From the NCBI GenBank assembly GCA_015847255.1, contig JADLZK010006507.1:248001-312000 (forward strand): a stretch of DNA of 64,000 nt, in the 5' to 3' direction. Under the pieces are notes generated by a model, which worked only from the letters and a program-made list of their open reading frames with translations, did no database searches and was not told the DNA's origin. The position numbers and the translations under genes are program-made. This DNA is from Hyparrhenia diplandra. Its lineage: Eukaryota > Streptophyta > Magnoliopsida > Poales > Poaceae. Below are positions 33,030 through 44,599 of the stretch, piece by piece. The stretch's first letter is position 1, and each line of letters opens with the position of its first letter.

Positions 33030-35123
33030 TTTTTTTTCGAAAGTGCATATTGTGCCGGTACTGCATTAAGGAAAATCAGAAATGTCGCGATTACAACCAC
33101 TATCGTTCAATGGCGAGGTGCCAAAGTCCATTAGAGGCAACACTTAACATAATTCGCCGGCTTTAACGGCGGAGCAATACGGTTGTACTAACTAGGAAAC
33201 CAATTTTGCGACGAGGCAAAGCAAAAGGCTACAGGCTAGTCTAGAGCCCCGGAGCCATCAACATGAACAGCTCGTCGGGGCGGCTTCCTCGCTTGACCGA
33301 TGGGACGCCCCCGCCAAAGTGCCTATTGAAGCGCTTTGGACATTGCTGGGTCCGAGTGTTCGAGGGGTCGTCCGCCCAACATCCTTCCCACTTGTTGAGG
33401 CGGCGCTGTCGCCGCCGGGACGTGGGTCGCGTAAACTGATTTCATAGCCTGCGGGAGCTTCTCTTGAGCCTCCATTCCTCGTGCACCAGCTTGGACCATC
33501 TCAGCCACGGGCGCTCGAAAAGAAGGGGCTCCGGAGCAGCAAAGTGTGGGAAGCGATGAAGACCACAACGGAGGCGAAGTCGGTGCCGCCGGGCGTGGAG
33601 TGCAGCTAGTCGATGCCGTCATTCGCCGCCTCGCTCGGGCGCGATCATCGGTGAGTCGGTGACTTTCGTAGCGGTGGCAAGGGGTGACTGGGTGCGGCGC
33701 TGAGGCGACATCCACCCGCGCCATCCGACTAAGCCAAGGTAGGCAGAGGATCCGAGGTGCAGTCCGATAGAAGGCCGCCCTTGGCCGCCGCCGAGGCGAA
33801 CTCAAAAGGACCCGGGCCCGCCTAATAGTCAAGTGAGCCTTCGAGAGGATGGGGGCGGGGGCATGATACCCACCCTGGCAGTCGAGTGGTCAGCCTCTAG
33901 GGGGGACCTCCTGTGCCTCAGCGTAAAAGGAAAGAGGCCCTAAGCAAGTCCCTCGGCGTGGCAACAAACTTGCCGCCACAAGCCCGGCCCACCAGTCCCA
34001 GCACGCACGCATTGGGGGGTGTGTTGTTGGCATATACTCATGAACCGCACCAATCGGCCCTTGAAACTTGTTCGGCAACAAACAAGCGTGCGGGCTCAAG
34101 CGCGAGCTGGTCGGCATTGTTTGTGAAATTGACGGTAGCACCTCACACTAGCCGTAGCGTTGTCGAAGCCGAAGGGGCTGAACAAAGAATCTGTTCGGCG
34201 AGGTAAGGAGCAGTGAGCGACCTGGATGCCACAAGAGCCCTCCGGGTCATTGCCATGGCCGTCGACGTAACGGTGATCCCGAAGGAGCCGGGCACGGGTG
34301 TGGTGCCTACGCGTGGCTCACAGAGGGGTGCTAGGGTGGATGACAATGCCGGTGTTGCAGTTCCTCGCCCAAAGGCCTCGTGCTAAGGTAGAAGAGGCAG
34401 CGGGGGCTAGTAATGGCATGAGGCGGTGTTGTGATCCCCGGCGAAAGCAAGAGGCTCCTCAACCGTGTCGTCGGACCTGCCCGAGAGGAAGATGAGCTGG
34501 CAGCCGATGATGGAGGGGGGGCGGCACGCGCCTCGACCGTGTCGTCGAGAAAAGCCGGAGACACCACCCTCGTCCCACCTCTCGAGCATGGATCTACCGA
34601 CACGGGAAGGGAAGAACAGACGGGACTCGTGGGAGGGGAACACAATGACGACGACGAGGCTAGCGCTAGGAGCGGGAGCCGGGATGGCCGACGGTGCAGC
34701 CAGAGGGGGATCCATGACCCAGCGGCGGGGGGCGGAGACACCGGCCGCAGCCCCAAGATGGACCCCCGCTGAACTCCCTCCTACACGGGCAGCCCGTGGC
34801 GAGCAAGACCTCCACCGTAGATCACCCCATGGCGCCGTGGAGGGCTACCGCCGGTGGGACATGGCCCTGGTGTCGGCCCCGACCTCGAGCTCGGCATCGG
34901 TGACGCCCGAGGTGAGCGGGGCCGCTGCTTTGATCTCCATCTCCACCGGGTGACGTAAGGCAGGCAGGCCTTCATGCAAAGCGGACACCGTGGTGGTCCC
35001 GGATTTGTTGCTGGTAGCGGTGGGAAGGCTAGCAACGGTGCGGGATGGCCGGGCGGTGGCGTGGCAGCGGTGGGGGTTGCGGGAGGGGGCTACGCCAGGT
35101 TTCAAAACAACCATAGCTGAACT
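33030..35123 (-). mobile_element. Poly(A) retroposon on the minus strand, 2.1 kb
   Basis: A perfect 14-bp target-site duplication CATATGCCATTCTT lies at 33016-33029 and 35124-35137. On the - strand the element ends in an A-run (T-run at 33028-33038 on +), preceded by LINE-style 3' text. The body is GC-rich with several - strand open fragments (35153-34845, 34756-34331, 34141-33890, 33832-33323). They lack reverse-transcriptase motifs and shift frame. It may be a LINE with only ORF1-like sequence left, a LINE-derived non-autonomous family, or a retroposed transcript. The mechanism (target-primed reverse transcription) is well supported; the protein identity is not. Confidence 0.8.
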
Positions 35124-36155
35124 CATATGCCATTCTTGCAAATGCAGCTGCAACTCTTTATTGAAATGTGTCCATCTGGTGCGGTTACTTTACGCATGTT
35201 TGTGCTGCCGATAGGTCACTCTAGGTTGTAGTCGGCCTTACAAAGGAGAGTAATTTCAAAGACCACATGTATGAGTATGGTTTTCCATTCGGCGCCATAC
35301 AACCCGGGCAGAGGATTTTGACGGCCATGGCAAACGTTTCCACCAGTTCGCCCCCCCCCCCACCTCTCCAACTCCGGCATGGTGGCTCAACGACTAGATC
35401 CAGAGGCCCATTGCTAGATCTATCATGGCCGTGTCTAGGGCGGAGTGCCCCTCTTTCCTACAGACTTCCCTTCCCGGCACGCCCTAGCGAGCCCGAGATG
35501 GCCCGGGATCCTCAGATCGGCGTTGCGGGCCTACCTCAACACTTCATACTAATGTGTCGCCGCCGCCAAGCTCCGTTCGGGGCTGGGGCGGCAATGCACG
35601 GTGGAGCCCATGCCTGTTCTCTGCTGCTGGTGTGGTGGATGCTGCAGTCTTGTACCTTCGCCGGGACTTTGTTGATTTGTCTTCATTGCTTGGCAAAGTG
35701 CTAGTGGCCTCGCGCCAATGGCAAGAATTGGCTTGCCTGATTGCTTCGATCGGGCGGTGGCGTAGTGTGCGTCATCCACCTCCTTAGAGGTGTTGCCGAA
35801 GCTTCTTCGTCCGGAGCAGGCTAGGGACAAAAGTCTTACTCGTGTGCTCTTCCAACGTTGTTGGCCTCTGCGGATGTCATTTCCCTTCTTGAAGGCATTG
35901 TTGAATCACTGCTGCAGTTCGTCACCCACTACCTTCACTAGAGTTCACCGCTGGTTGTTTTGGGGAATGCGGAAGCTTTGACACCAATGTCGCTTAGACA
36001 CCCTCTCAGACAGACGCATTGCTGCTAAGAGCATGATGGCTCCACCCACGATGTTGATGGTTGTTGTAGCATAGGCCCCCTCTCAGGAAGACGCGCTGAT
36101 GGCCCGGGATCTGGTGTGTAGCATAGGCCCCCTCTCAGGAAGACGCGCTGATGCC
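35124..36155. other. Array remnant and unassigned GC-rich DNA
   Basis: 35124-35310 is array sequence ('ttccattcggcgccatac'). 35340-35990 is GC-rich with + strand open frames (35267-35704 and 35554-35787) that show no domain and overlap each other. At the right edge a perfect 37-bp direct repeat starting 'tgtagcataggc' lies at 36065-36101 and 36117-36153, separated by 15 bp. Confidence 0.4.
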
Positions 36156-37094
36156 TGTAGAGCTGAAACTCTGGATCTGCTGGTTTAACAACATCCAGGC
36201 CGCAGGCTGGTATTTTCTTGTCACAGCCAGCCTGAAAGAACCTATTTCAGAGACCATGGGGATGAGAATGGTCATCCTGTTAGGCCGGACACTGTAGGGT
36301 GTGGACACTTGAGTTGTGGCTTGCGCACTCAGCGAGTGGTAGCAGGCACTAGCTGTGCTGCTCAAACTAGGCTCCGGTGTGTTGTAGGCCTCAAATCGAG
36401 CTTTGCTAAAATTACTGCATGATTCAAACTGCTGCTATTTTCTGAATTGGCAAACAAAAAATCCAACTACTTATTAGTAGTACCTATGCATTGATTATTT
36501 CTACCCATTACCTATACAATCCGTACCAAGTTCCATCTGTCCTGCTGGTAACAATAACGATTTGGTAGCAAAAACTGTTAGAAACAGTGCAGGTAGCTTC
36601 TACAGGCATGAGAACGAGAATCGTTTGCCTCAAACTCTCTGAAACAACACATTCAGAACAAAACAAAAGGAATCAGAAACAGTGCGGACAGCTGGTAATA
36701 ACTCCCAATTATGTCGAGAATCACAAACTATCACAAGAACCAGATACCCATTTTTATCTAAGAATATGACCCATCTTGCAACTGTCTGGGTGCAGAGGAT
36801 TGTCCCAAATCAGTAAATAAGCCAGCTGTCTAACTTCTCTAACAAGTATATTACGTGGACAACAAGATGACATTGGGATGCACATTGTATGTCCAGTTAG
36901 GATCTGGTTACTAGTAGTGCAAACAAACGCAAGGAAATACAAAACAAATATTCCCAATCATATAAATTGTCCCCAATGACAAAGAAACTACCATGACAGG
37001 TTTAGACAACTCAACAGGGATATGTTGGCATATAAAGTGAGATACAAGTTGCAAGCAGTTATAAGATACCCAGCACGATCTCCCAAGACAGATG
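36156..37094. repeat. Duplication block 2B (left part)
   Basis: Collinear with 27870-28728, including 'gagaacgagaatcgtttgcc' and 'ctaagaatatgacccatctt'. Relative to 2A it carries an extra stretch of about 70 bp near 36463-36530. It is interrupted at 37095 by a copia element and resumes at 42720. Confidence 0.85.
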
Positions 37095-37538
37095 TGTTAG
37101 GTTGATCTCCACCAGTTGGCCCAACGGTCAACTGGGCCCTTGGTTTCACGCCCTGATCGGGGGCGTCCAGCCCAAGACAAGGCTGGTGGGCCCCTGTCGC
37201 GCAGCCCTATAAAGAGGAGGTGGGGGGCTACGGTTTAGGGTACGAGGTTCACTCCTACAGCCGCCACTCCACCTCCACACCCTGTCCGATCGCGAGGGAT
37301 GGGCTGCCAGCGACGGGATGGACCCATCGCCGCCGCCGTCCGCCTCTACATCACGCGCCGCCGCCATTTGCAGCACCTTCACCGACGACCCCGATGGCGA
37401 GCTCCTCCTTACGGTATGTTCATCTCCCTCTCCCTCTCTCTGGACTCCATGTCCTAGGATGAACACGCACTTGTTTATCATGAATCACAGAGAATAGTAC
37501 CCACTGGATCTCACCTAGTCGATCCTATATTCCCAACA
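37095..37538 (+). repeat. 5' LTR of the first copia element
   Basis: TGTTAGGTTG...TTCCCAACA, 444 bp, with a TATA box 'cctataaagagg' at about 37206 ahead of a GC-rich leader. Compared with the 3' LTR it retains several bases lost there, for example 'caactgggccc' against 'caacgggccc'. Confidence 0.95.
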
Positions 37539-38480
37539 ATGGTATCAAAGCCCGGTGGTTCTAGCGTGTAGATCTAGATCGGGTTTAAAAGAAATTAGAA
37601 AGAGAGGATTCGATTTTAATTTTCGGATCGTAAACCTAACCCTAAAGAAAAGAGATGGGAAGGGGAGGAACCTGCCATGGAACCGAACCTTACCGTCGAC
37701 ACCGCCGTCGTCGGCGGAACCGGTCACCACCGTAGACGCCCCTTGACGTCGCGGACGTAAAACCCGAGCCGCCGGGGAGCGAGGTCTCACCGCAGGTGCG
37801 ATCTCCGCCTCAGGCTCCGATAAAATAGGCACCACCGCGGGACCGCTGACGGTGCCGCGCGACTCGATCAAGACGCGTGCGCCGGGCGAATGGTGCCGCT
37901 GATGGCGCTGCTACCCGCCCTCCGGCCACCATCCGCGGCCAATGCCGCCGCCTCCGTCGCCCGTGCACTGCCCGGCGAGCAAGAGATGTGGGGACGGGAA
38001 AGAGAAAAGAAAGGAAGAGGGGGGAGCCGCCGTCGCGAAGCCCGGCGGGGCCATGGGCCTCGCGACGGGCGACCATGGATGCCGCGTGTGGCGCTAAGAG
38101 AGAAAGGAAATACGTAATGGCTAGGGTTTTGGGAGGACGACGGCCGCCGCTAGTTTTGTCATTCCGATACCGCGCACAGCCGCCGGATCAAATCGATGCG
38201 AGATCGATGGTCGACAAAGACCGGACCGGCATTTGGCCCAGAGGGAGGGATGGCGAAATTCCGGCCATGGCCCGAGGGCAGGGGAAACTGTGCATGCGGC
38301 CATGGACTGGTTCGCCCGCTGGGCCAAAGCACGAATGCTGCGCTCGTTGGGCCTCTGGGCTGCTGGATTGTGATATAAAAAAAAAAAAGGGGGAATGGAA
38401 GGGTGTTGACCTGCTGGACTCCGCCGACAGTGGGCGTTCGGGCCGAATGGGAGCAGTGGGTCTTCGGGCCAAATAAACAG
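37539..38480 (+). other. Leader/gag-proximal region of the first copia element
   Basis: After the primer-binding site comes a GC-rich stretch with a 199-codon open frame (37877-38476) rich in Arg, Ala, Gly and Pro. It has no gag zinc knuckle or other copia motif, and overlapping frames are equally open. I read it as leader or degraded gag, not as a gene. Confidence 0.45.
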
Positions 38481-41400
38481 TATATACATTTTATATTCTT
38501 TTTCAGAAGCACTATATTGATGAATTTTGTTAATCTCTACTCAACTTGATCCAAAGGGATATTTTGTTTAGAGCATAGATAAATGTAAAGAAATGCTTCT
38601 GAATAATGTTGAATTTTCCGCTGCAAAGTTAAAGTATTTTTTTTTTCTTCTCATTAATTTCGAACCAACGGGAGAATTTAATTTGAAGAGAAAGTGATTA
38701 AAGTTTATCCCCTAATTTCATTAGAGGAGTATTGAGTTTATGGTAAAAGTTTAATTATGGTATTGTTTATTTCTGACCAACGTTGATGATAACAATATTA
38801 TAAGTTTATAGTGAGTCTTATGTTTAAAGTGTAAATCTCGATAAATTTTGCATCAAAGTGACCAATTATTCAGAGAGAACTGATAAAGGTAAAAGAAAAA
38901 TACTTTCATGTTTCCGCTACAATAAAGATGGTTCATCCTCTATTTGTGAGGAGCGATTATATGCTTTCAAGATTATTGAGTTTCCATACATTTATTCCAT
39001 TTCTGCCCAACGGTGATGTGGAATTAATGTAGAAAAAATGAGTTATATGCCTCAAATGTTATTGAGTTTCATACATTTATTCTATTTCGCCCAACGGTGA
39101 TGTGGAATTGATGTACAAAGAATGATATTTTATTCTATTTCTGCCCAACGGTGATATAGAATACTGATTAAAAATGTTTAGAGTTTAATGTGCATGTTTT
39201 AACCAGATCATCGAATAGTCATTTCATGCTCATTATAGTTGACTACTGTTAAATATTCCAAACAAAGATCTCCATGATTTTGTTCTTGAAGGCAGAAAAG
39301 AAAATGAACTGGGCACTTGTGACTCGTAAAAGATGATAAAGAAATGAATAAGAGTCGCCAATGGCACCAAAGTTGATATTAAAGTTTACTTTGAGAAAGT
39401 TTTCATGTACTGTCAATGAAAGGAATGTATTTTTAGTTTCAGTCATTATGATAAGAGTTGTAAAAGATCACATTCATGTTTAATTTGTCCAACGTTGGAT
39501 TAAGCATGTATGTTATAGAATATTCGGATTTATTTTGAATTTGATGAGCCAATCCCGCATTAATGTCCCTTCGAGGGAATTATTCGCATGGCGGAAAAAG
39601 GTTGAGATAATACCCGCATGGCGGGGTAAAGTCGGGCACAATGCTTACCTTGCAAAGCAAAGGTAAAGTTAGCATAGTGCCTATCTCGCATAGCGAGAGA
39701 AAAAGTATGGGTAGCTCTTGTGCTATCCTAGAATTGACATTAAGCACTTCATGAGTGTAAAGTGAAAAAAAAGTTATGTACGAACCTCCGATAAGAATAA
39801 CGTGCGGGTGTGACTTGCAAAAGTATTGATGATAAAGGACTTTGCTAAGTTCTTGAAGTGAAACGAGGAAAAAGTACTCCCATATGAATTGTGAATAAAT
39901 TTTTATTCTACATGACATAATCATGTGGATGAATAAAGTAATCAAAGTTTCCTCATTCACAAGAGTTTTGAATAGTGTCGGAATTGTGGTAGAAAAGTTC
40001 ATGCCACATTCGAGGGGGAGAATATGAGATAAATTCAAACGATGTGAAAAAGAAAAGACGATTAAGAAAGATACTCCCCTATAGTTCGGAGATAATGTGA
40101 CGTAAAATGTACATTGAACACAAGAGTGATCTATGAAAGATGGTTGTGATTGTTGAGGGAGTACAACGGTCATAATAGTCCTACCCCTAAGCAAAGTAAT
40201 GTCTAAATTCCTAGACTTTTAATGTTCAAAGGAAGATAGTATCTTTGGAAAAGTTTCAAAGTTATTAAGTGGTGCTTATGGCGCCATATGAGTTTAATAC
40301 ATCAAACCCAAATAAAAGAAATGTAGATTCTCTATCTTTAAAAGATGGAGTAATCTAGGGAGTATGGTATGTAAAGTTTTTTAAAATACCATGTTATTGT
40401 TGTATAAGCAAACAAGGATCCTAGATATAGGACCTTATAGAATTAATTGCCTTTGTGCAATAAAAGAGCAACAAAAAACCCCATATGAAAGAAGTGCCAA
40501 CAACTAAGGACCCCGAAAGGTCTCAAAGATTGAGAAAAGCATTTTTCTCTAATGACTATAAAGTCCGTGTTAAAGAAACTCAAATGAAGGATGATCCCAC
40601 TTATCTAAAGAGCCATGACAAGTACTCACTTGTCTAAATGGCAAGAAGTTATGAAATCAAAGAATCCCGATAATATTTGGGACTTAGAAGTAATTTCTAA
40701 TGGAGCCAAAACAAGGACTGTAATGGGTCTACAAGACGCAATGTGACTCCAAAGGGAATACTGAAGAGATATGAATAACCACTTGTGGTGAGAACAGTTT
40801 TGTATAAAGAGATTGAATTGATTACGAAGAAATGTTAATGGCACATTGTGGTTTTGAATTACATGGATGTAAAAGGCGGTATTCCCTAACGGGATTTGTA
40901 TGAAAATGAATACATGGCACAACTTAATGGTTTTGTCGTGAGAGTAAAAGAACATATGGGATGCCTTTGAAGAAATGATTTAAAGGTTCGAGCAAGTCTC
41001 TAGAAAGTAGAGTTTTAAAGGTTAGAGCAAGTCTCTAGAAAGTATAGTTTTAAAGTTGAAAAGTCAATAGAATATTCGGGTTAAAGAGAATCGAAGGACA
41101 ACAATTACTATGAAAAGTTTAAGAATGGAAAATTTATTTTCCTAATCCTACATGTGGATAGCACCTTGCTTGCAAGTAGTGGTGCTAATCCACTATTAAA
41201 GAAGAAGTTTTGTCCTCGAGATTCAACAAGAATGGTCTTGGTGAAATGTCTCTCATAATAAGAATTGAAAATTCACCGAGACGGAAGAAAAGGGGTATTA
41301 AGATCATTTGCAAAGGCATACTTAGAAAAGATTCTAAAGAAATAAAGTATGCATGAATTAAAACCTATGCCTGTTCTTATAGTGAAGGGTAATGGATTTG

Positions 41401-42093
41401 GGAACTTTTGTGTTCCAAGAATGAATGTGAAATAGTTCAAAGAAATATGTGGTACCACATGCTTCGGCTGTTGGAAGCTTAATGAAAGCACAAGTATGTC
41501 ATTACCCTACTGAGTTCACATATCCGAGATAATTTGGTAGAAGTCCGGTCGGATATAGATCATGGAATGGAGTAATAAATGTATTGGAATTTTGTAAAGT
41601 ACTCGAAAGCCTCATATCGAGTAAGAAAGAACATGTACTCTCATATAGTTGTGGGTACAAATGTTCGATTTGGCGAGATGTGCAAAGATGAATTCCACAC
41701 TAGTCACCGACACTCGCGGTTGGAGTTTGTTGTGGAAAAGCTCCAAATAAAAAAAGTTGTACTTGTTATTGATGATGCATACACATGATACAACTTATTA
41801 TGAGGCTTCAGGGGACGTGCAAAGGTAATCAAAAGATTATACCCGAGTATGATAATGGTTGACAAAAGAATAACCATTTAATTGTTTAACTCCTCGTGAC
41901 AACGGGTCAAGTGTTTGCCAAACACATTGACACAAAGTTATACGTTGTAAAGGAGAAAGTCCGTAATCATACCGAAAGTATTGAGCATATAAGGAACAAG
42001 AAAGTGTTTGCGGATCTGTTTACCAAAAGGCTTACCGCCCGGTGTGTTCGAGAGAACACACCGCCGACATGGGTTTATGGTATGGCCTCGTGA
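38481..42093 (+). pseudogene. Decayed copia gag-pol
   Basis: AT-rich and closed in all frames for long stretches. Pieces on the + strand still read as copia pol. Around 41140-41215 is a reverse-transcriptase stretch with 'FIFLILHVDSTLLASSG', in which the family's YVDD is replaced (V-D-S). Near 41896-42093 is the RNase H C-terminus, 'DTKLYVVKEKVRNHTESIEH' and 'FADLFTKRL', where functional relatives have ADPLTK or ADxFTK. Upstream, 38760-39170 holds four spaced repeats of 'tctgcccaacggtgatgtgg'. No protease or integrase can be read with confidence. The polyprotein cannot be expressed. Confidence 0.75.
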
Positions 42094-42279
42094 CTTCCTG
42101 GACAATAAAGGGCCCAATGTTAAAGAAGTTGTTTCAAAACAGAGACGTGTATTGTAGCCGTTGAGTCCATCGGTGATTGCCCGTGACGACGAGGCGTTCT
42201 ATGCACCAATTTGTATTGGAATAAGAAAACAAGTAAATGTTATAAAGTTAAAAGTATATGTTGAGATCAAGGGGGAGAA

Positions 42280-42719
42280 TGTTGGGTTGATCTCCACCAG
42301 TTGGCCCAACGGTCAACGGGCCCTTGGTTTCACGCCCGACGGGGGGCGCCCAGCCCAAGACAAGGTTGATGGGCCCCCTGTCGCGCAGCCCTATAAAGAG
42401 GAGGTGGGGGCTACGGTTTAGGGTATGAGGTTCACTCCTACAGCCGCCACTCCACCTCCACACCCTGTCCGGTCGCGAGGGATGGGCTGCCAGCGACGGG
42501 ATGGACCCATCGCCGCCGCCGTCCGCCTCTACATCACGCCGGTCGTCACTGCAGCACCTTCACCTACGACCCCGATGGCGAGCTCCTCCTTACGGTATGT
42601 TCATCTCCCTCTCCCTCTCTCTCGGACTCCATGTCCTAGGATGAACACGCACTTGTTTGTCATGAATCACGAGAATAGTACCCACTGGATCTCACCTAGT
42701 CGATCCTATATTCCCAACA
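42280..42719 (+). repeat. 3' LTR of the first copia element
   Basis: 440 bp starting TGTTGGGTTG directly after the polypurine tract and ending TTCCCAACA. TATA-like 'ctataaagag' at 42391. It is followed at once by the target-site duplication and resumed block 2B. Confidence 0.95.
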
Positions 42720-42910
42720 AGATGGTCCTAGCTGATTGTTGCTTTGGCGATGTTTCTTTTGGTAGCAACCATAATTGTACTCTACTTGAATAAATGATTT
42801 CCCGATTTACCCGTTGGTCTAGGGTTCGGGCTCAATTTTCAAGTCGAGATAAGCCACTACTACGCATCTAGAGTTGGCGACCAAGGTGCACTCTGTTTGA
42901 ACTATAATCC
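42720..42910. repeat. Duplication block 2B (right part)
   Basis: Continues 'agatggtcctagctgattgt' as at 28724, up to 'gtttgaactataatcct' (28910). After that the two copies part. Confidence 0.85.
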
Positions 42911-43400
42911 TCGTTGTCCCATGCCGCAATGTATCCGTAGAGTCAGATCGAGCTGGTGCCACCGCAGTAAAAAACGGGACTCTTGGACAACAAAGACCGA
43001 GGAATACCGAACATGAATTGTGTACGCGTCTATATACATTTGGGTGCTTGGAAAACCTCATTGGCTCTAATCGGGTCTCCTTACCGGCTTCGGTAAGATC
43101 GACACCGAAGAAGAAGAGTTCTTGGAGACACCCTTGTTCTTGTATATGGCACCATCATTGTAATCGCTATTTGGTAGTGTAAGTAGCGCCCTCAACTCCT
43201 CGTACATTGCCATCGCCCACCGTCCTCGATTGCCGTCTTACGTTTTCTCGTATCGCCGTCCATGCACGGGATTTTGTAACGCCACGGGAGGCTAATGGAA
43301 TAAGCATGAATGTGTTAACAAAGATCGGCATGAGTGGAGCTTGTAGTCGCCTACAAGTGCTCGAAGCCAGTAGGCCACGACGCAGCCTACCGAATACAGG
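42911..43400. other. Unassigned DNA before the second copia element
   Basis: Not shared with block 2A. Open frames on the - strand (43061-42819 and 43427-43167) have no motif I can name. It may be a remnant of another element. The last five bases (ACAGG) are the copia target site. Confidence 0.35.
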
Positions 43401-43618
43401 TGTTAGAGAATAGAAATAGGAATGCATGATCTATATGTTAGAAATAGGAATGCATGATCTATAGTGTAGCATCACCACACATTGTAACATGCACTAGAAC
43501 TCGGGATCACCGTACTTTGTAACCAATGGTTGTAAGCGCCACGGGAGGGGCAGTTCCTCCCAATTATAACACGTAACCGAGGGCCAAGGATAGGCATCCT
43601 CGTTCAACTCATTTTACA
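43401..43618 (+). repeat. 5' LTR of the second copia element
   Basis: Starts TGTTAGAGAATAG and ends CATTTTACA. It contains a 29-bp internal direct repeat ('agaaataggaatgcatgatc' twice, 43411 and 43439). Confidence 0.97.
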
Positions 43619-43656
43619 TGGTATTGAGCCTAAAAAATCCTCACGGATAGATCCCC

Positions 43657-44560
43657 ATGGCAACCTCTTCCGATGCCGCAGCTGCCTTCTCCTTTGGCTT
43701 TCTTCCACCGGTGACGGACAAGCTCACCCGCGGCAATTACACCATGTGGCTCGCCCAAGTCACAGCCCACGCTCCAAGGCGCCCCGCTTTGAGCTTCACA
43801 AAGCCCACCGCCAAACCCCCACCCGAAGTTCCTAGAGGTCGACGCGGTGAGGCCGCGACGGCAAGAAGGCGGAGCCGCCATCAATCCGCCTATGAGAAGT
43901 GGTTTGCCAAGGACAGCCAAGTCCGCGGCTACCTCTTCTCTTCCCTCTCCAAAGATGTATTCTCCCAAGTCGCGCGTCGCCACCACGGCGCGTAACTATG
44001 GGCCAAGATCCAAGAATTTCAGTCGCCGCAGCCCCGCACCGGATCATGACCACGCGGATGGCCCTCGCCACGACACGCAAGGGGTCGCCCACCGTGGTGG
44101 GCGCACCAAGATGAAGGGCCCGGCCGGCGACATGGCGGCGGCAGTAAGAAGATGGACGACGAGATCGCCTCCTTCATCCTCATGGGAGTTGGAGCGGAGT
44201 TCGACTCGGTCACCTCCGCATTTGCAAACCGGGCCGACCCGATCTCCCTCCCGGAACTCCGTGCTCGGCTCGTGAGCCATGAACAAGCCCGTGAGATCCG
44301 CGATGGCGGCTCTCCCTACTCCCATCAACATCGCTATGAGAGGCGGCCGCGGTGGGGGCAGCAATCAACACCCTATCCGCGGGCCGTGGTGGTCGAGATG
44401 GAAACGGTCGCGGTGGCTTCCGCTGGGCGGCAAAGGCCGTGGAGGTGGCGGTCGTGGGACGCAACTTTCAAGAAGGCGTCATCCGTCGGTGTGCGGCAAA
44501 GAAGGGCACCGCGCACACCCCGCTACAACCGCTACAACTCGTCCTATTAACGCGGTGTGC
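43657..44560 (+). pseudogene. gag: copia gag (frameshifted)
   Basis: The start codon at 43657, 27 bp after the primer-binding site, opens 'MATSSDAAAAFSFGFLPPV' followed by 'LTRGNYTMWLAQVTAH', the usual copia Gag N-terminus in which the NYxxWxxQ motif is conserved. The frame shifts around 43740-43870 and ends at 43995. Gag resumes at 44152 in another frame ('MDDEIASFILMGVGAEFD', 'SLPELRARLVSHEQ'). A CCHC zinc knuckle survives only as a damaged trace near 44488-44535 ('VCGKEGHRAH'). Gag would form the particle that packages element RNA; this copy cannot make it. Confidence 0.9.
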
Positions 44561-44599
44561 GCAAGAGCGTGTCCTCGGCAACAACGTCATCGTATGGAG

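Larger units (their letters stand above)
37095..42719 (+). mobile_element. Ty1/copia retrotransposon with both LTRs, 5.6 kb
   Basis: LTRs at 37095-37538 and 42280-42719. The 5-bp target-site duplication AGATG lies at 37090-37094 and 42720-42724. The primer-binding site 'tggtatcaaagc' at 37540 (initiator tRNA-Met type) and polypurine tract 'aagggggagaa' at 42269 are in place. By eye the LTRs differ by roughly a dozen substitutions and several short indels, so the insertion is not recent. Paralogue 2A has the empty site. The internal region has lost all long frames. Confidence 0.95.

Noticed and set aside
37877..38476. 199-codon plus-strand ORF
   Set aside because: Lies in the copia leader, has no gag motif, and competing frames are equally open.
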